A stretch of 64,000 nt of DNA. Source: Exophiala sp. HKRS030. Taxonomy: Eukaryota; Ascomycota; Eurotiomycetes; Chaetothyriales; Herpotrichiellaceae. The translations under genes were made by a program, and so were the position numbers. The stretch lies in assembly GCA_023897205.1 (NCBI GenBank), contig JAHWDD010000006.1:1860001-1924000 (forward strand). The letters are read 5' to 3'. Under the pieces are notes generated by a model, which was not told where the DNA came from, ran no database searches, and saw nothing but the letters and a program-made list of their open reading frames with translations. Of the stretch, positions 22,926-32,900 are shown one piece after another (the stretch's first letter is position 1; the number at the start of each line of letters is the position of its first letter).

Positions 22926-23085
22926 TCTCCCGAACCGGAATCGAGCCGGTGACCTTTCGATATATTGAAATTTGATGACAAATTTTGCACAATTACAGTC
23001 GAACGTGATAGCCAACCTGCAGAGGTTAGTCGATGTTGTTTATGAGTCAGGAGTTTTTGGTAATAACTCACTACACCATCGGGAG
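22926..23085 (-). tRNA. tRNA-Tyr (GTA) with a canonical intron and a D-loop insertion
   Basis: Acceptor halves CTCCCGA (23085-23079) and TCGGGAG (22933-22927) pair at all seven positions; discriminator A at 22926. The anticodon stem TTCGA/TCGAA (23003-22999, 22960-22956) pairs fully around loop CT-GTA-A. Variable loop is AGGTC. The T-arm ACCGG-CTCGATT-CCGGT pairs fully. A canonical intron of 31 nt (22992-22962) follows position 37, as in eukaryotic tRNA-Tyr. In addition, 55 nt (23071-23017) interrupt the D-loop between positions 14 and 15. Without them the D-arm reads GTGTAGTTGGCTATCAC with A14, G18G19 and A21 in place, and the mature tRNA is 74 nt. The insert starts GTGAGT, contains CTAAC and ends GCAG. 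The gene has a B-box-like GGCTCGATTCC and a T7 terminator. Position 54 is C instead of T. Standard tRNA finders may miss it or misplace its intron. Confidence 0.9.
23017..23071 (-). other. 55-nt spliceosomal-intron-like insertion in tRNA-Tyr D-loop
   Basis: On the minus strand the segment begins GTGAGT at 23071, has CTGAC and then CTAAC, the latter about ten bases before the end, and ends GCAG at 23017. These match the donor, branch and acceptor signals of introns in neighbouring protein genes (for example GTGAGT in the P450 and HBS1 genes, CTAAC in HBS1 and the arrestin gene). Length is at the short end of introns here. Exact removal restores the tRNA fold. That the spliceosome removes it is inference. 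Confidence 0.75.
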
Positions 23086-23936
23086 TTGTTCGAGACCCAA
23101 TTGTAAGGCAATTGTTGAACAAAAATCTCCTCGCCTCATATATGATATGTCCGTTTTCTGAGACTAACTTCTCACGGAAACGGCGCCGATGGCCGGCCCG
23201 AGAGCCCCTTAAAAGCATTTTACTGGCAGTAGGGTAACTTACGCTTCGCACGTATAAGTACACTTTATCAGAATCTCATAACAACGTATTAGGGCCTCGT
23301 TGATGGATTATAACAAACACAAAAGATTAGAAACTTGGTGCAGAAAAAGCGCTGCGCGAGAAAGTACGTGATCGTAGGCAGTGCTGTCGACGATCACTAG
23401 TCCCAATTCACACAGTGAAGCAGTGAAGCAGTGAGCAGTGAAGTTCCTCACGAAGAGTCGCTTCTTTAAGACAGAACTATAAAAAGCTACATGTACTCGC
23501 ATAGACAACAGTAATGGTAATGGTGACTTGAGCATTTCAAGTTGGGAATGGTCGGAATTTGTTTTCATTTCTTGTAGTTAACTCTTTGGGGAATCTATCA
23601 GGACAATATCGACTACTCTAGAGTGGTCCTCCCCGCGTATCTACCCATAACTGATAGAAGAGGCAACGGGCAAGCCGCCTACGTTACCCAAGAAGGTGCC
23701 TTTTGTGCATGGCGGGCACAAGAAAACCATTTCTTCCTCCTCCCACGCTATCAAAAACCCCGGTGTTGATCCTGGCTTTCTTTTTTCTCACTGATCTTTT
23801 TCGTTTTTTCTATCCGGATATTCTGCTTTGAAGGTAAAAGGTCTTCACAACGTCCTCTCATGTTCATCATCATTGTTTGCTCGAGCTAGCTGAGATTCAG
23901 GCCTTTTTATCGTCATAGACATAAAGACATATAGAC
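23086..23936. other. Intergenic between tRNA-Tyr and GDPD gene
   Basis: About 850 bp. It contains a short imperfect tandem repeat CAGTGAAG (23413-23440) and T-rich stretches. No coding signal is seen. Confidence 0.4.
23413..23441 (+). repeat. CAGTGAAG short tandem repeat
   Basis: Four copies, one shortened, of CAGTGAAG in direct tandem. Confidence 0.7.
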
Positions 23937-25164
23937 CTATAACTGGTCAATTGTCAATGTCGCCTTGGCCCTCAAATCGTGCTCTTGGATATAAGTCTCT
24001 ACCGTTTCCGGGAATTTTCGTCTGAAAGCACCCGAAAAGAGGGTGATCAATATCCAGACCCAGATTGTTCTTAGCCATTGCATGATCGTCGGCCTTGCCT
24101 TCTTTTTTGTCTCCTCATCCCAGTCGTCGCATATCTGCTTGAACAATTCCGGATTATCCGTGACGACGCCGTCGACGTTGCGCTGGATACACCAAGTCAT
24201 CAGGTTGGATTCGTTGACGGTCCAGACAAACAGTTGCCTCTTCTGTTTGCGCACGTCGCGCATGAAGCGAGAGCCGACCGGACCCAAAAGTGAGTAGAGG
24301 AGCATGTTGAAGCCCACGTTGGGCACTTTGAGATACTCCCGAGCCATCGCCGTTGAAAAGCCGATGTGTGCGACCGGGAAGTCGGGCACATATTTGGTAC
24401 AGAGTGAGAGATATTTCGGAACCCAAATACCCATCAGCACTCGCTCCTCCCACGGTCGTCCGCCGGGATTGACGGACGCCAGCGTATGCGCGATCAATCG
24501 CATTACATCGTCCCCATCGTTGTCGATCTTGATGTCGAAGAGGAGCCAGACGTGCTCCAGACCAGGTTGGGCGACGTACTCGAGCAAATCGACAAGTCGC
24601 GGCATCGGCTCATGTGGCTCTTGTATGGTACGAAGATTGGAGAGATAATCCCAGTCGCAATCTATAATCTTCTCCTTTTGTCCAAAGCATCGCTTCAGGT
24701 CAGGATCCTTTACAAAAAAAACAAAAGGTCAGTCAGGTCTCGTCGGATGAGCAGGCCGATTAGTGGTGGTCTTCATACATGTGACAGAACCACAACTCCG
24801 TCCTTTGTCAGGTGAATGTCCGTTTCAATCGCGTGTGTCCCGACCTCGACGGCGCCCCGGAAAGATCTCATGGTATTCTCGGGGTACTTCGCCTTGTAGC
24901 CGCGATGGGCGATGGTTTGAGGCAGCCTCTGCGAGGTTTTGTAAGGCTTTGCCCATGTCCAACTTGCTGCATTTTCTGTCAGGGTACAGGAAATTATGGG
25001 ATTGAAACCCAGCTCAGCAAGCACATACCTTGTGGGAATTGATGCTTGGTTTCTTCCCTATGGCCATTGGAGCCGTAGCCCGTTCTCGTTTCGTCTCCAG
25101 GACCAATGTCCTTTCTCAACAACGGCGTGTCTGCCTCAGTTCTGAGGCTTCTTCCTTGTGTCAT
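23937..25164 (-). CDS. Glycerophosphodiester phosphodiesterase (GDPD) family protein
   Basis: Three exons fit: 25164-25029, 24975-24779 and 24707-23937, giving 367 residues from MTQGRSLRTEAD. The donor of intron 1 is GTATGT and its acceptor GACAG; intron 2 runs GTATGA...AAAG. The GDPD barrel starts with IAHRGYKAKYPENT (catalytic HRG at ~69-71), then AIETDIHLTKDGVVVLSHDPDLKR, and later LLFDIKIDNDGDDV, VDGVVTDNPELF and a C-terminal hydrophobic segment (MQWLRTIWVWILITLFSGAF) followed by a basic and acidic tail. This order and the C-terminal membrane anchor resemble yeast Pgc1, which degrades phosphatidylglycerol at mitochondria and lipid droplets. The family is certain; the substrate is inferred from similarity of layout and not proven. 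Confidence 0.92.
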
Positions 25165-26750
25165 GGTGCGCAAGAACACCTTCGAGGAGGGGCAAACTGA
25201 TTTCCTTCCAGTTTCTGTGGGATGTATGATTAAAGAAGTTGGTCGTTTGGCCGCGCGTCCTAGTCAAAAAGAGTGTGCTGCCATCAAATCCGAGCGAGAC
25301 CGAGCACTTTGTGTCAAGGTACGTTTGTCACAAAAGCCATATTCAGCAAGATCAAATGGACGAAATCTCCATCACGTCCATCTAGATGGAAAGGCACACA
25401 ACACACGCGTACGCACACAAACTCAATATGATATATACAAACAAATAGATGAGAAATATTTAAGTCCGAGCATTTAATTCAAGGCAGCGCACTTCAGGCG
25501 GCCGTAACCAGTGTCAAATACCGGTGAGTGAGATTTGATCGGAAAGGCGGGAAGCAACAGCGTACTAGGGGAGTACGGGAGTAACGAGAATGGTCATGGA
25601 CTATAGGCAGAAGCGACGTTGCGACATCTGTTAGGGGGCCTCATCAGGAGCCGAAGGAGGTGTCCATCTATCACTCGTTGAGCGTGACCGTTTTCGACCA
25701 TTTGTCGGACATGAAACGTGCCGAATAGAAAAGAAAAGCCACTCTGGCCGCACACCAAAAAGAAAGAACTGATGCCCATAGAAGGCTAGAAGGCGCAGAG
25801 GCCCGGGGAGGCGTTTCGGCTATACAAGCATCCGAAGCCTTCTGCAATCGTGGCGCAATCCCTAAAGGCTTGGGGCCTGTGCTTCATCTCCCAAATGCCT
25901 GTCCAGGTGGATTCCTTCGCTCAGTGGCCGCCTGATAAACATGTTCGCTTAGTCGATCGAGGTCGAGAAAGTTCAAATGCTTGTCCTTGATTTGATGCTT
26001 CCTCTTTGGTGATTAGCAACGCCATGCTTGACGACAACATGTACCCTAAGCCAGAGAAGATTGCAGCAGTAACGCTCTTCACCCACGTGGTCGTTTGGAA
26101 AAGAGGCTGTCGTATAACGCTTTATTCTTCCAGCTTTTGAGAAACGCCACAATTTCATGCCGAAGTCGTATCGGCGTCGAAATGTGCTCCGCAAAACTTC
26201 AGGTGAAACCATGGCTGCTCAGCATCGCCCGCGGCTTCACGCAGTCGCAAGTGTTGATCCGAAGATGTACAGTGGCACGGCTGTGGGTTACCGGGAGGAA
26301 TTCAAGTGCTGCAACGCCTGGTGTGGTTAACAAAACAAGTTCACTGCCTTCTACGCGTACAATAATATACTTGGGCCAAGCATGATTTCAATAGACCAAG
26401 ACATCAAGGTACTTCACTCTCCTGTTCGAATGACCTTGGAACTTGTAATCTCTCGTGCAAAAGATGACTCGTGTAGACACCGCTCTACATGGTCACTTCT
26501 TGCTAAAGTCACGATGGAACATTGCACGGCTACCTTATCGAGGAAAGCATGCCAAATCTCCAGCAAATGCCTCGCTCCGTCAAAGCTATGAAGTTTAGTC
26601 CTACTTGAAAGGAAACAGGTTCACTCGTGAAACCAAGCATGCTTCAGATGCTGTTCTCCTGTCGGCACCAAAAAGAAAACCAGCCTGTCAATGACATGGC
26701 GTTGTAGCCATGGGGTGAAAAGAAACCATATTCGTTCTTCACCAGCGGCT
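25165..26750. other. Intergenic, about 1.6 kb
   Basis: Between the 5' end of the GDPD gene and the 3' end of the dynamin-like gene. Several short ORFs on both strands lack protein-like composition. A CA-rich stretch lies near 25395-25420. No RNA gene seen. Confidence 0.4.
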
Positions 26751-29108
26751 TTATTTCAGAATCTTCCGTGCCTCTTCCAAACTAGCGATATCCTTCTTCA
26801 GGTGAAACCTCATTCTCCGAGTTCCTTGATCTTCACCCGCAATGCTCTCTAGCTGCTCGGCACTCAAACTGCTCACGAAGGTGGGAGAGAAGAGAGCTAA
26901 AGGCGTCGTGGGCCCGTTGACGAGGAAATGGTCAGCGGCCTGCATGCAGACACTATCGACAAAGCGTTTCCTCGCTACCTTGTAGTACGAGTACAGAATA
27001 TCATGAATGTCTTCGACGACATGTTCGGCATTACTCATCAGATGGGTATTTTTCGTGTCCCCAAGCCGAACCACCTTGCCATACTTGTTGGTGTGAATTG
27101 CGAAGTCAGACATCCGAGCTTGCATTCTCTTCCGACGGCTAGAAACTGGTCAGCAGAATTCCACCAAACGATCAAAATGGGTTACCGGTTCTGAAGATTG
27201 TCGTTGAAATAGTGATTCATTGTCATTGGAGTGCCTTCCAGCTCAACCCTCAGGAGAAATTGGACATGCTCAATGGCTTCCGTGTAGCGTTCGACAAGAC
27301 TATCCCATAAGACCGAGAGCATTTCAGACTTGAGCGATTTGTCGGGGCAGATAACATCGAGAACCCGGTCAATGAAACGGTGGACCATTGTCACAACATC
27401 ACTGATGTAACCGAGGGCGATGGGTGTCCATTTTCTCGATTGGACCTTCATCGCTGTCGACAGAATCGCAGAGTCGAAGGTCCCCAATTCGAAACCCCGT
27501 GAGCTTCGGTAAACTTCCTCGAGCCATTGGGTGATCCCCGTCGTACTTGCGCCGTCGAGTTCATCCTGGGGACGAAGAAACTCTTCGATATCTTCACACT
27601 CTATTAGTTTTCGAATGCTGAATGTCATCCCACTGTAAGAATTCGAGTTGCTGGAGGATGCCGAGCTGCTGGAGGATGCCGAGTTGCTTGGGGTGGAAAC
27701 TTCCGAATCTCCAGTATCATCTCCTTCCTCGAGGTCCGCCATCTTGCCAGTGGCCTCCGATATCCAGAATTGATATTCATGGCCACCGTAGCTCATGTCA
27801 TGGGAGAATTGCTCATTCCGAGTGCTGATTAGAGTAGCTAACCGGAGATCCATGTTGTCGAAGAGTTCATCACTGCCGTACTTGGCGTCGACGGACAAGG
27901 ACACTTTGCGCTGGAATCGCGAAGACAGATCTATCAGATAGAGTAATTGTTTTTCTCTGGTTTCCCTCTCCACTCCCAACTGGCCGAGCTTGTCTTTGGC
28001 AGAAGTAAGCTTCCGCAACATCTCTTGCTTGACCTAAGAATATGGTCAGAGAGATCATTCCAAAGAAGACAATTCTACTTACCTTGGGAAACTCCTGCCG
28101 CACAAGGTCGTTGAGAATGGCCTGAATCCGCACTCGCAAGGCGTTTATGCCCTTCTTGTCCAGATCGACGTCTTTCCAGTATGGAGAGAATGAGAAGAAC
28201 CCTTGTTCGATACTGCCACGGTCAAGCGACTCGTCAGCCAACTGTATTTGACCCGGATTGCGCACGACGTGCCAGCCGAGCTTCAAAGGGTGGGCTCGGC
28301 CTTCCAGCAGATCAATAACTCTTGACTCAGCGCCGTGGTCGACCAAATCAGGTTTGGTGAGCACACCCAGAGTGCGTTTCCCATCAGGGTCAACGTCGAC
28401 CGCCATCTCGAGAATCTCCTGAGTTGCTACGTCGACATTGGATGGAATGACGGTTAGCATTACCGATCGAGGGTTTTCCATGTAGCCTTGGACCATGCCA
28501 CGGACGAGCGCAATGTCGTTCTTTGTAGTGACTCCCGGAGTGGTATTTTTGAAGATCCCCGGAACATCAATGACACTCAGGTGCTCCTGGGTCGGCCCAC
28601 AGATTTCGAGTCGCAGTACATCACGGGAGAAGGTCGAGCCTTTGCTTGGAGAGTCGTCTTGTCGAGGTGAGACACCCATCGCCTCGTGAACCTGCCAGTC
28701 CGGTCAGATCTACAATCGTCCATCTTAGAAACCGCTTACCTCATCCATGATCAACTTAAACGCCTCGGGATCAAGCACATCCAGCTCTCGTCGAGACCAA
28801 GTTTGAAGACTTGTCTTGTGCTCTTCAGTGGCATCCACGCCAGGGATGATCGACACCGAGATCATGTCCTTGAGGGATCGTTTGAAGATGATCTGCGTTG
28901 CGAACCTAGTACAGAGGCCGCTGTCTCGAGGTAGTGGTTTTCTGATCAATCCTTCCAAGACACTGCTCTTCCCAGACGATTGATCTCCGACCACGACGAT
29001 CTGAGGCAAATTGATAATATCACCGACACCACAAGCGAACAGCTTATCAATTTTCTCAAGGCTGGCTGGATCAGCCAGGCCATATTTCCCGTCCTCTTCG
29101 AGAGCCAT
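26751..29108 (-). CDS. Dynamin/Mx-like large GTPase
   Basis: Four exons join in frame: 29108-28740, 28691-28083, 28033-27186 and 27138-26751, giving 737 residues from MALEEDGKYG. All introns are short (about 47-50 nt) with GTAAG or GTAAC donors. GTPase motifs are GDQSSGKSSVLEGL (G1, residues 41-54), DVPGIF (G3; most dynamins have DLPG), and TKPDLVD (G4). The middle/stalk region is interrupted by a Ser-rich loop (SNSASSSSSASSSNSNS). A GTPase effector region near the C-terminus includes HVVEDIHDILYSYYKVARKRFVDSVCMQAADHFLV and ends EARKILK. There is no PH or Pro-rich domain, so it belongs with the Mx-like fungal dynamin-related proteins rather than Vps1 or Dnm1. The physiological role is unknown. 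An in-frame ATG at 29201 could lengthen the protein. Confidence 0.93.
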
Positions 29109-30428
29109 GGAAGCGGCTGCAATGAGACTGTATGGTGAGTCAAAGCTGTCTGCGGTTAGAAGGAGAATGAGGATCTTCTTCTTTTCGTGGTAGAGGAACA
29201 AGATAGAGTCATATATGCCAAGGCTACAGCCAGAGCTTCACTCGCTAGAGCTTCACTCACCAGACCTTCACTCAGTGGTGGTGAATGTTTGATCAACTAG
29301 GTATGTATGTCCCTATGGCGATACCTGTTGACTCCAGTGATTTGTGCTTCATTTAGGCAACTTGCTTGATATTCACAGTCCCAACAAAGATTGATCGGTA
29401 TTTTCTGCATGCCACCGGTCGGACTGTGTCAACTTCCCGTGGCCAGATGTGCTTCCAAACGAACTTGTCCGTGAAAGGGGTGATCAGTCTCCAAAGGGTC
29501 GGAGATACGCAGCAGCTTCCCGGCGATCGTGATTTCACGCATGGCTGGATGCACGAAGTACCCTCTCTGCTCAGCTGGAGTACTAATGACCCCTGTCAGC
29601 AGTTCAGGGCTATCTTAATGAATAAGAGCAAGGCGATCGGGATGATGCAACTGCGCTGGAAGGAGGCGGGCACTCCATGTTGAGAATCCATGGCGGGAGA
29701 GTGTGCTGCCAGGCGGTCTGCGAATGTTGAAAATACGACTTGGAAGTGATTGAAAGGCATGGAGACGCCCTAGACCCGAAGCCCAGCAGGCATGAGTCCT
29801 CAAGAAATCACACTTACGAAGGCTTCCATGACCTGAGAAGTTCTTTCAAATTTTCCTCACCATTTCTGACACGTCATCTTCATTCCTAGGTGGTTGTCAT
29901 CAGGGGCGAGGAATCTCGGAAGAGAGGAATGTAAAATCGTCGCCAGTGATGGTAATGCGACCTGACATATCGACGATTGACTCGCTGAATAACTCGTCCT
30001 CGTAACTAACCCTTTTCTTCTTGAGTGTATGGAGGGTGACCAACATCTTGGGTCCTCGCCATATTCGCTTTAGCCTCGATACCCCGGCAAATACGGTGTG
30101 ATGTAGTGTGTGACTCGCTACAGACATTCTACGTCTGTCACAGGTGTTTTATATCTCACAAGCTCTCACATCCCATGCCTCGTGTAGCTGTTCAGGTTAC
30201 ACCAGCAATCACTAACCCCCATTGGCCCCCAAAGGCCTGCGTGACCCAGATTCCTAATGCAGGTGATTTCTGTCCGTTTTGGGATTTTCATTGCACAACA
30301 GCCCCAAAACCCCCAACTTCCCCCCACCGAGACGCGTTGAAGGGTCAATCAACGCGCCGTGTTACGCAGTACAGTAAAGTACTGTTGTTTTTTGGGTGTC
30401 TACCGTTTTATCATCACTGTGTGCAAAC
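29109..30428. promoter_or_regulatory. Divergent intergenic region between dynamin-like gene and gamma-tubulin
   Basis: About 1.3 kb between two genes transcribed away from each other. Near the dynamin side is a threefold 15-bp repeat (29231-29273). No convincing coding sequence. Confidence 0.45.
29231..29273 (+). repeat. Threefold 15-bp direct repeat
   Basis: Three adjoining units of the form AGAGCTTCACTCGCT, AGAGCTTCACTCACC and AGACCTTCACTCAG about 120 bp upstream of the dynamin-like ATG. Position in a promoter makes a binding site array possible, but no factor is known to me. Confidence 0.65.
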
Positions 30429-31796
30429 ATGCCTCGAGAGATAATCACCATCCAGGCCGGTCAGTGTGGAAATGCGATAGGGTCGAGGTTTTGGCAGCAA
30501 CTATGTCAAGAACACGGTATCAGCCGCGATGGGAACCTCGAAGAGTTTGCGACCGAGGGCGGTGACCGCAAGGACGTCTTCTTCTACCAGAGCGACGACA
30601 CTCGATATATCCCTCGTGCGATCCTCATAGACCTGGAACCCCGCGTCATCAACAGCATCCAGCAAGGGCCTTACAAGAACATTTACAACCCGGAGAATTT
30701 CTTCGTGGGCGAACATGGCATGGGCGCAGGCAACAACTGGGCGGCGGGCTACGCGGCGGGCGAGAGAGTACAAGAAGAGATATTTGACATGATTGACCGA
30801 GAGGCCGATGGGAGCGACTCGCTCGAGGGTTTCATGCTGCTTCATTCCATTGCTGGTGGCACTGGTTCGGGCTTGGGTTCATATCTGCTGGAACGCATGA
30901 ACGATCGATTCCCCAAGAAGATCATTCAGACGTACTCGGTCTTCCCAGACACGGCCATTGGCGATGTCGTTGTCAACCCTTACAATAGTCTACTCACGAT
31001 GCGCCGCCTGACCCAGAATGCCGACTCAGTGGTGGTGCTGGACAATGGCGCGTTGTCAAGGATAGCATCCGAAAGACTACACGTGCCAGAACCCTCGTTT
31101 CAGCAGACGAACCAACTAGTCTCGACCGTCATGTCGGCCTCAACCACCACGCTGAGATATCCCGGCTACATGCACAACGACCTCGTGGGCATCATTGCCT
31201 CGCTCATCCCCACGCCGCGTTGTCACTTCCTCATGACCGCATACACCCCTTTTACTGGCGACAATGCGGAAGCTGCGGCAACTGTGCGAAAAACTACCGT
31301 CCTCGACGTCATGCGTCGTCTGCTCCAGCCCAAAAATCGAATGGTGTCCATCAACCCGTCCAAGTCGTCCTGCTACATGTCCATTCTCAACATCATTCAG
31401 GGTGAAGCAGACCCCACGGACGTGCACAAGTCTCTGTTGCGGATTCGCGAGCGACGCATGGCAAACTTCATCCCCTGGGGTCCGGCCTCGATTCAAGTCG
31501 CTCTGACCAAGAAATCACCGTATTTGCAAAACACCCATCGTGTTTCGGGGCTTATGCTCGCAAATCACACCAGCGTCTCGACACTGTTCCGACGCATCGT
31601 CGTACAGTACGACAAGATGAGGAAGCGCAACGCCTATCTCGAGCAGTATAAAAAGGAAGCGCCGTTTGCCGAAGGGCTGGGGGAGTTCGACGAGGCCAAA
31701 GAAGTGGTCATGGGCTTAATAGGGGAGTACGAAGCTGCGGAGAAAGACGATTATCTGGACCCCGATGCTGGCGAGAAGAGGGCTGATGGATCGTGA
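30429..31796 (+). CDS. TUB4: Gamma-tubulin
   Basis: Gamma-tubulin nucleates microtubules at spindle pole bodies. The ATG at 30429 (AACATGCC) gives [25 protein letters not shown], the invariant start; the upstream ATG at 30396 is in frame but would add 11 untypical residues. The 455-residue frame has the tubulin signature [16 protein letters not shown], the nucleotide-contact loop region [26 protein letters not shown], and [40 protein letters not shown]. The C-terminal part ends [14 protein letters not shown]. Length fits fungal gamma-tubulins. The whole gene is one uninterrupted frame, which is notable because this gene often carries introns in filamentous ascomycetes. Confidence 0.97.
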   Translation: MPREIITIQAGQCGNAIGSRFWQQLCQEHGISRDGNLEEFATEGGDRKDVFFYQSDDTRYIPRAILIDLEPRVINSIQQGPYKNIYNPENFFVGEHGMGAGNNWAAGYAAGERVQEEIFDMIDREADGSDSLEGFMLLHSIAGGTGSGLGSYLLERMNDRFPKKIIQTYSVFPDTAIGDVVVNPYNSLLTMRRLTQNADSVVVLDNGALSRIASERLHVPEPSFQQTNQLVSTVMSASTTTLRYPGYMHNDLVGIIASLIPTPRCHFLMTAYTPFTGDNAEAAATVRKTTVLDVMRRLLQPKNRMVSINPSKSSCYMSILNIIQGEADPTDVHKSLLRIRERRMANFIPWGPASIQVALTKKSPYLQNTHRVSGLMLANHTSVSTLFRRIVVQYDKMRKRNAYLEQYKKEAPFAEGLGEFDEAKEVVMGLIGEYEAAEKDDYLDPDAGEKRADGS

Positions 31797-32732
31797 GGAG
31801 CTGGAATTACCAATGAGTGCGTAGCGATACGGCTACGTAGCATCTCAATACCAGATCACAAATCTCCTCAAACAGCGGAATCGACACCCAACTCATATGA
31901 TTTACGCAATGCTCATACGACGATTACGATATTCATGGACTGGATGTGTAACTGGGGACAGCAGTGCTGCTTCCTCTCTTTCCTGACACTACACGCTTTG
32001 ACCTGAGTGGGCCGCAAGCCTCGGTTCAGGAAACAAAGGCTGACTCGAGGTATATGGCGGCTAAAACACCGCGAATTTCGTATTCATTCGACGACGGGCG
32101 GGTAACGCTGGAGAGGATAACCACGACACCACGACACTTGTTTGAGCGCCGCCACGGTGCATCCAACCAACAAAAAGGAAGACTCGAAGGACAGTGGCCC
32201 AAGAAGGATATTGGAAGCTAGCAGGTGCACATGAAGAGTGCATTTGCACCCGTCCCCCATCGAGGACAAGTATGGCTATGCGAGAAACCACTCGAACAGG
32301 GATCTCGAAGTTCTGTGAACATAACCTCCTGGGTACCGGGTAGCGTGTAAGACAGTCCAGGTTGCCAGAGTCGATGCAAAACATATCGTCAGCCTGAGAG
32401 GATGAGGTCCCTCATGGCCTGCCCTGCATGCTGGCGTCATCTTGTTTGTTCTTTCGATGCAAGCCTGGTAAAGATACTTCACATTATTATCAGCAATGCG
32501 TGTATCTGCAGGGTTTCTGGTCATTCCCGGGTCTGTACGGAGTAACAAAGATGCCTTCATATTTTTTTCCCAAGAATAGTGTCCGTAAGGCTGGCTTGAA
32601 AGGAGAGAATTTCCTTCAGCCTACGTTCTACCGAGTCAACTCTCGAACTGATTTTCAACTTCTACTTCTAAAAACTTCTTCAAGGTCTATACAGAGTCTT
32701 CTTCTAGGTCAATCATCTCGTCTTGTCTCAAA
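31797..32732. other. Intergenic after gamma-tubulin
   Basis: About 940 bp; a TACGGAGTA nonamer lies at 32536. The last 100 bp before the small ORF at 32733 are C/T-rich like a fungal 5' leader. Confidence 0.4.
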
Positions 32733-32900
32733 ATGCCAACAGCACACTGCTGTATGTTTGCCAGTTCCTGCACTTCTTGCTATTCTGCCTTCTTCTCGTG
32801 CTTGTTCAAATGCCGATCTAGAAATTATATGCAATCAATGTCTATCATCGATCACCAACCGCCACGGCGTCCGACTTTCCTTCCAACCGACACCATGTAG
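32733..32900 (+). CDS. Possible small Cys-rich protein, 55 residues
   Basis: ATG in context TCAAAATGCC after a pyrimidine-rich leader opens a 55-codon frame reading MPTAHCCMFASSCTSCYSAF and continuing FSCLFKCRSRN. Seven Cys fall in the first 27 residues, mixed with hydrophobic residues, then a polar tail rich in Pro. This layout resembles small Cys-rich, possibly palmitoylated membrane-attached peptides, but I recognise no family. It overlaps another, longer open frame (32428-32952) with a less protein-like composition. Support comes only from start context and composition. Confidence 0.35.
   Translation: MPTAHCCMFASSCTSCYSAFFSCLFKCRSRNYMQSMSIIDHQPPRRPTFLPTDTM

Noticed and set aside
23030..23085. 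Reading the tRNA with anticodon CCT from the first half of the D-loop insert
   Set aside because: The anticodon stem does not pair in that reading. The GTA reading pairs in every stem and matches tRNA-Tyr.
22901..23263. 120-codon minus ORF covering the tRNA-Tyr locus
   Set aside because: The same bases form a perfect tRNA cloverleaf; the protein reading is accidental.
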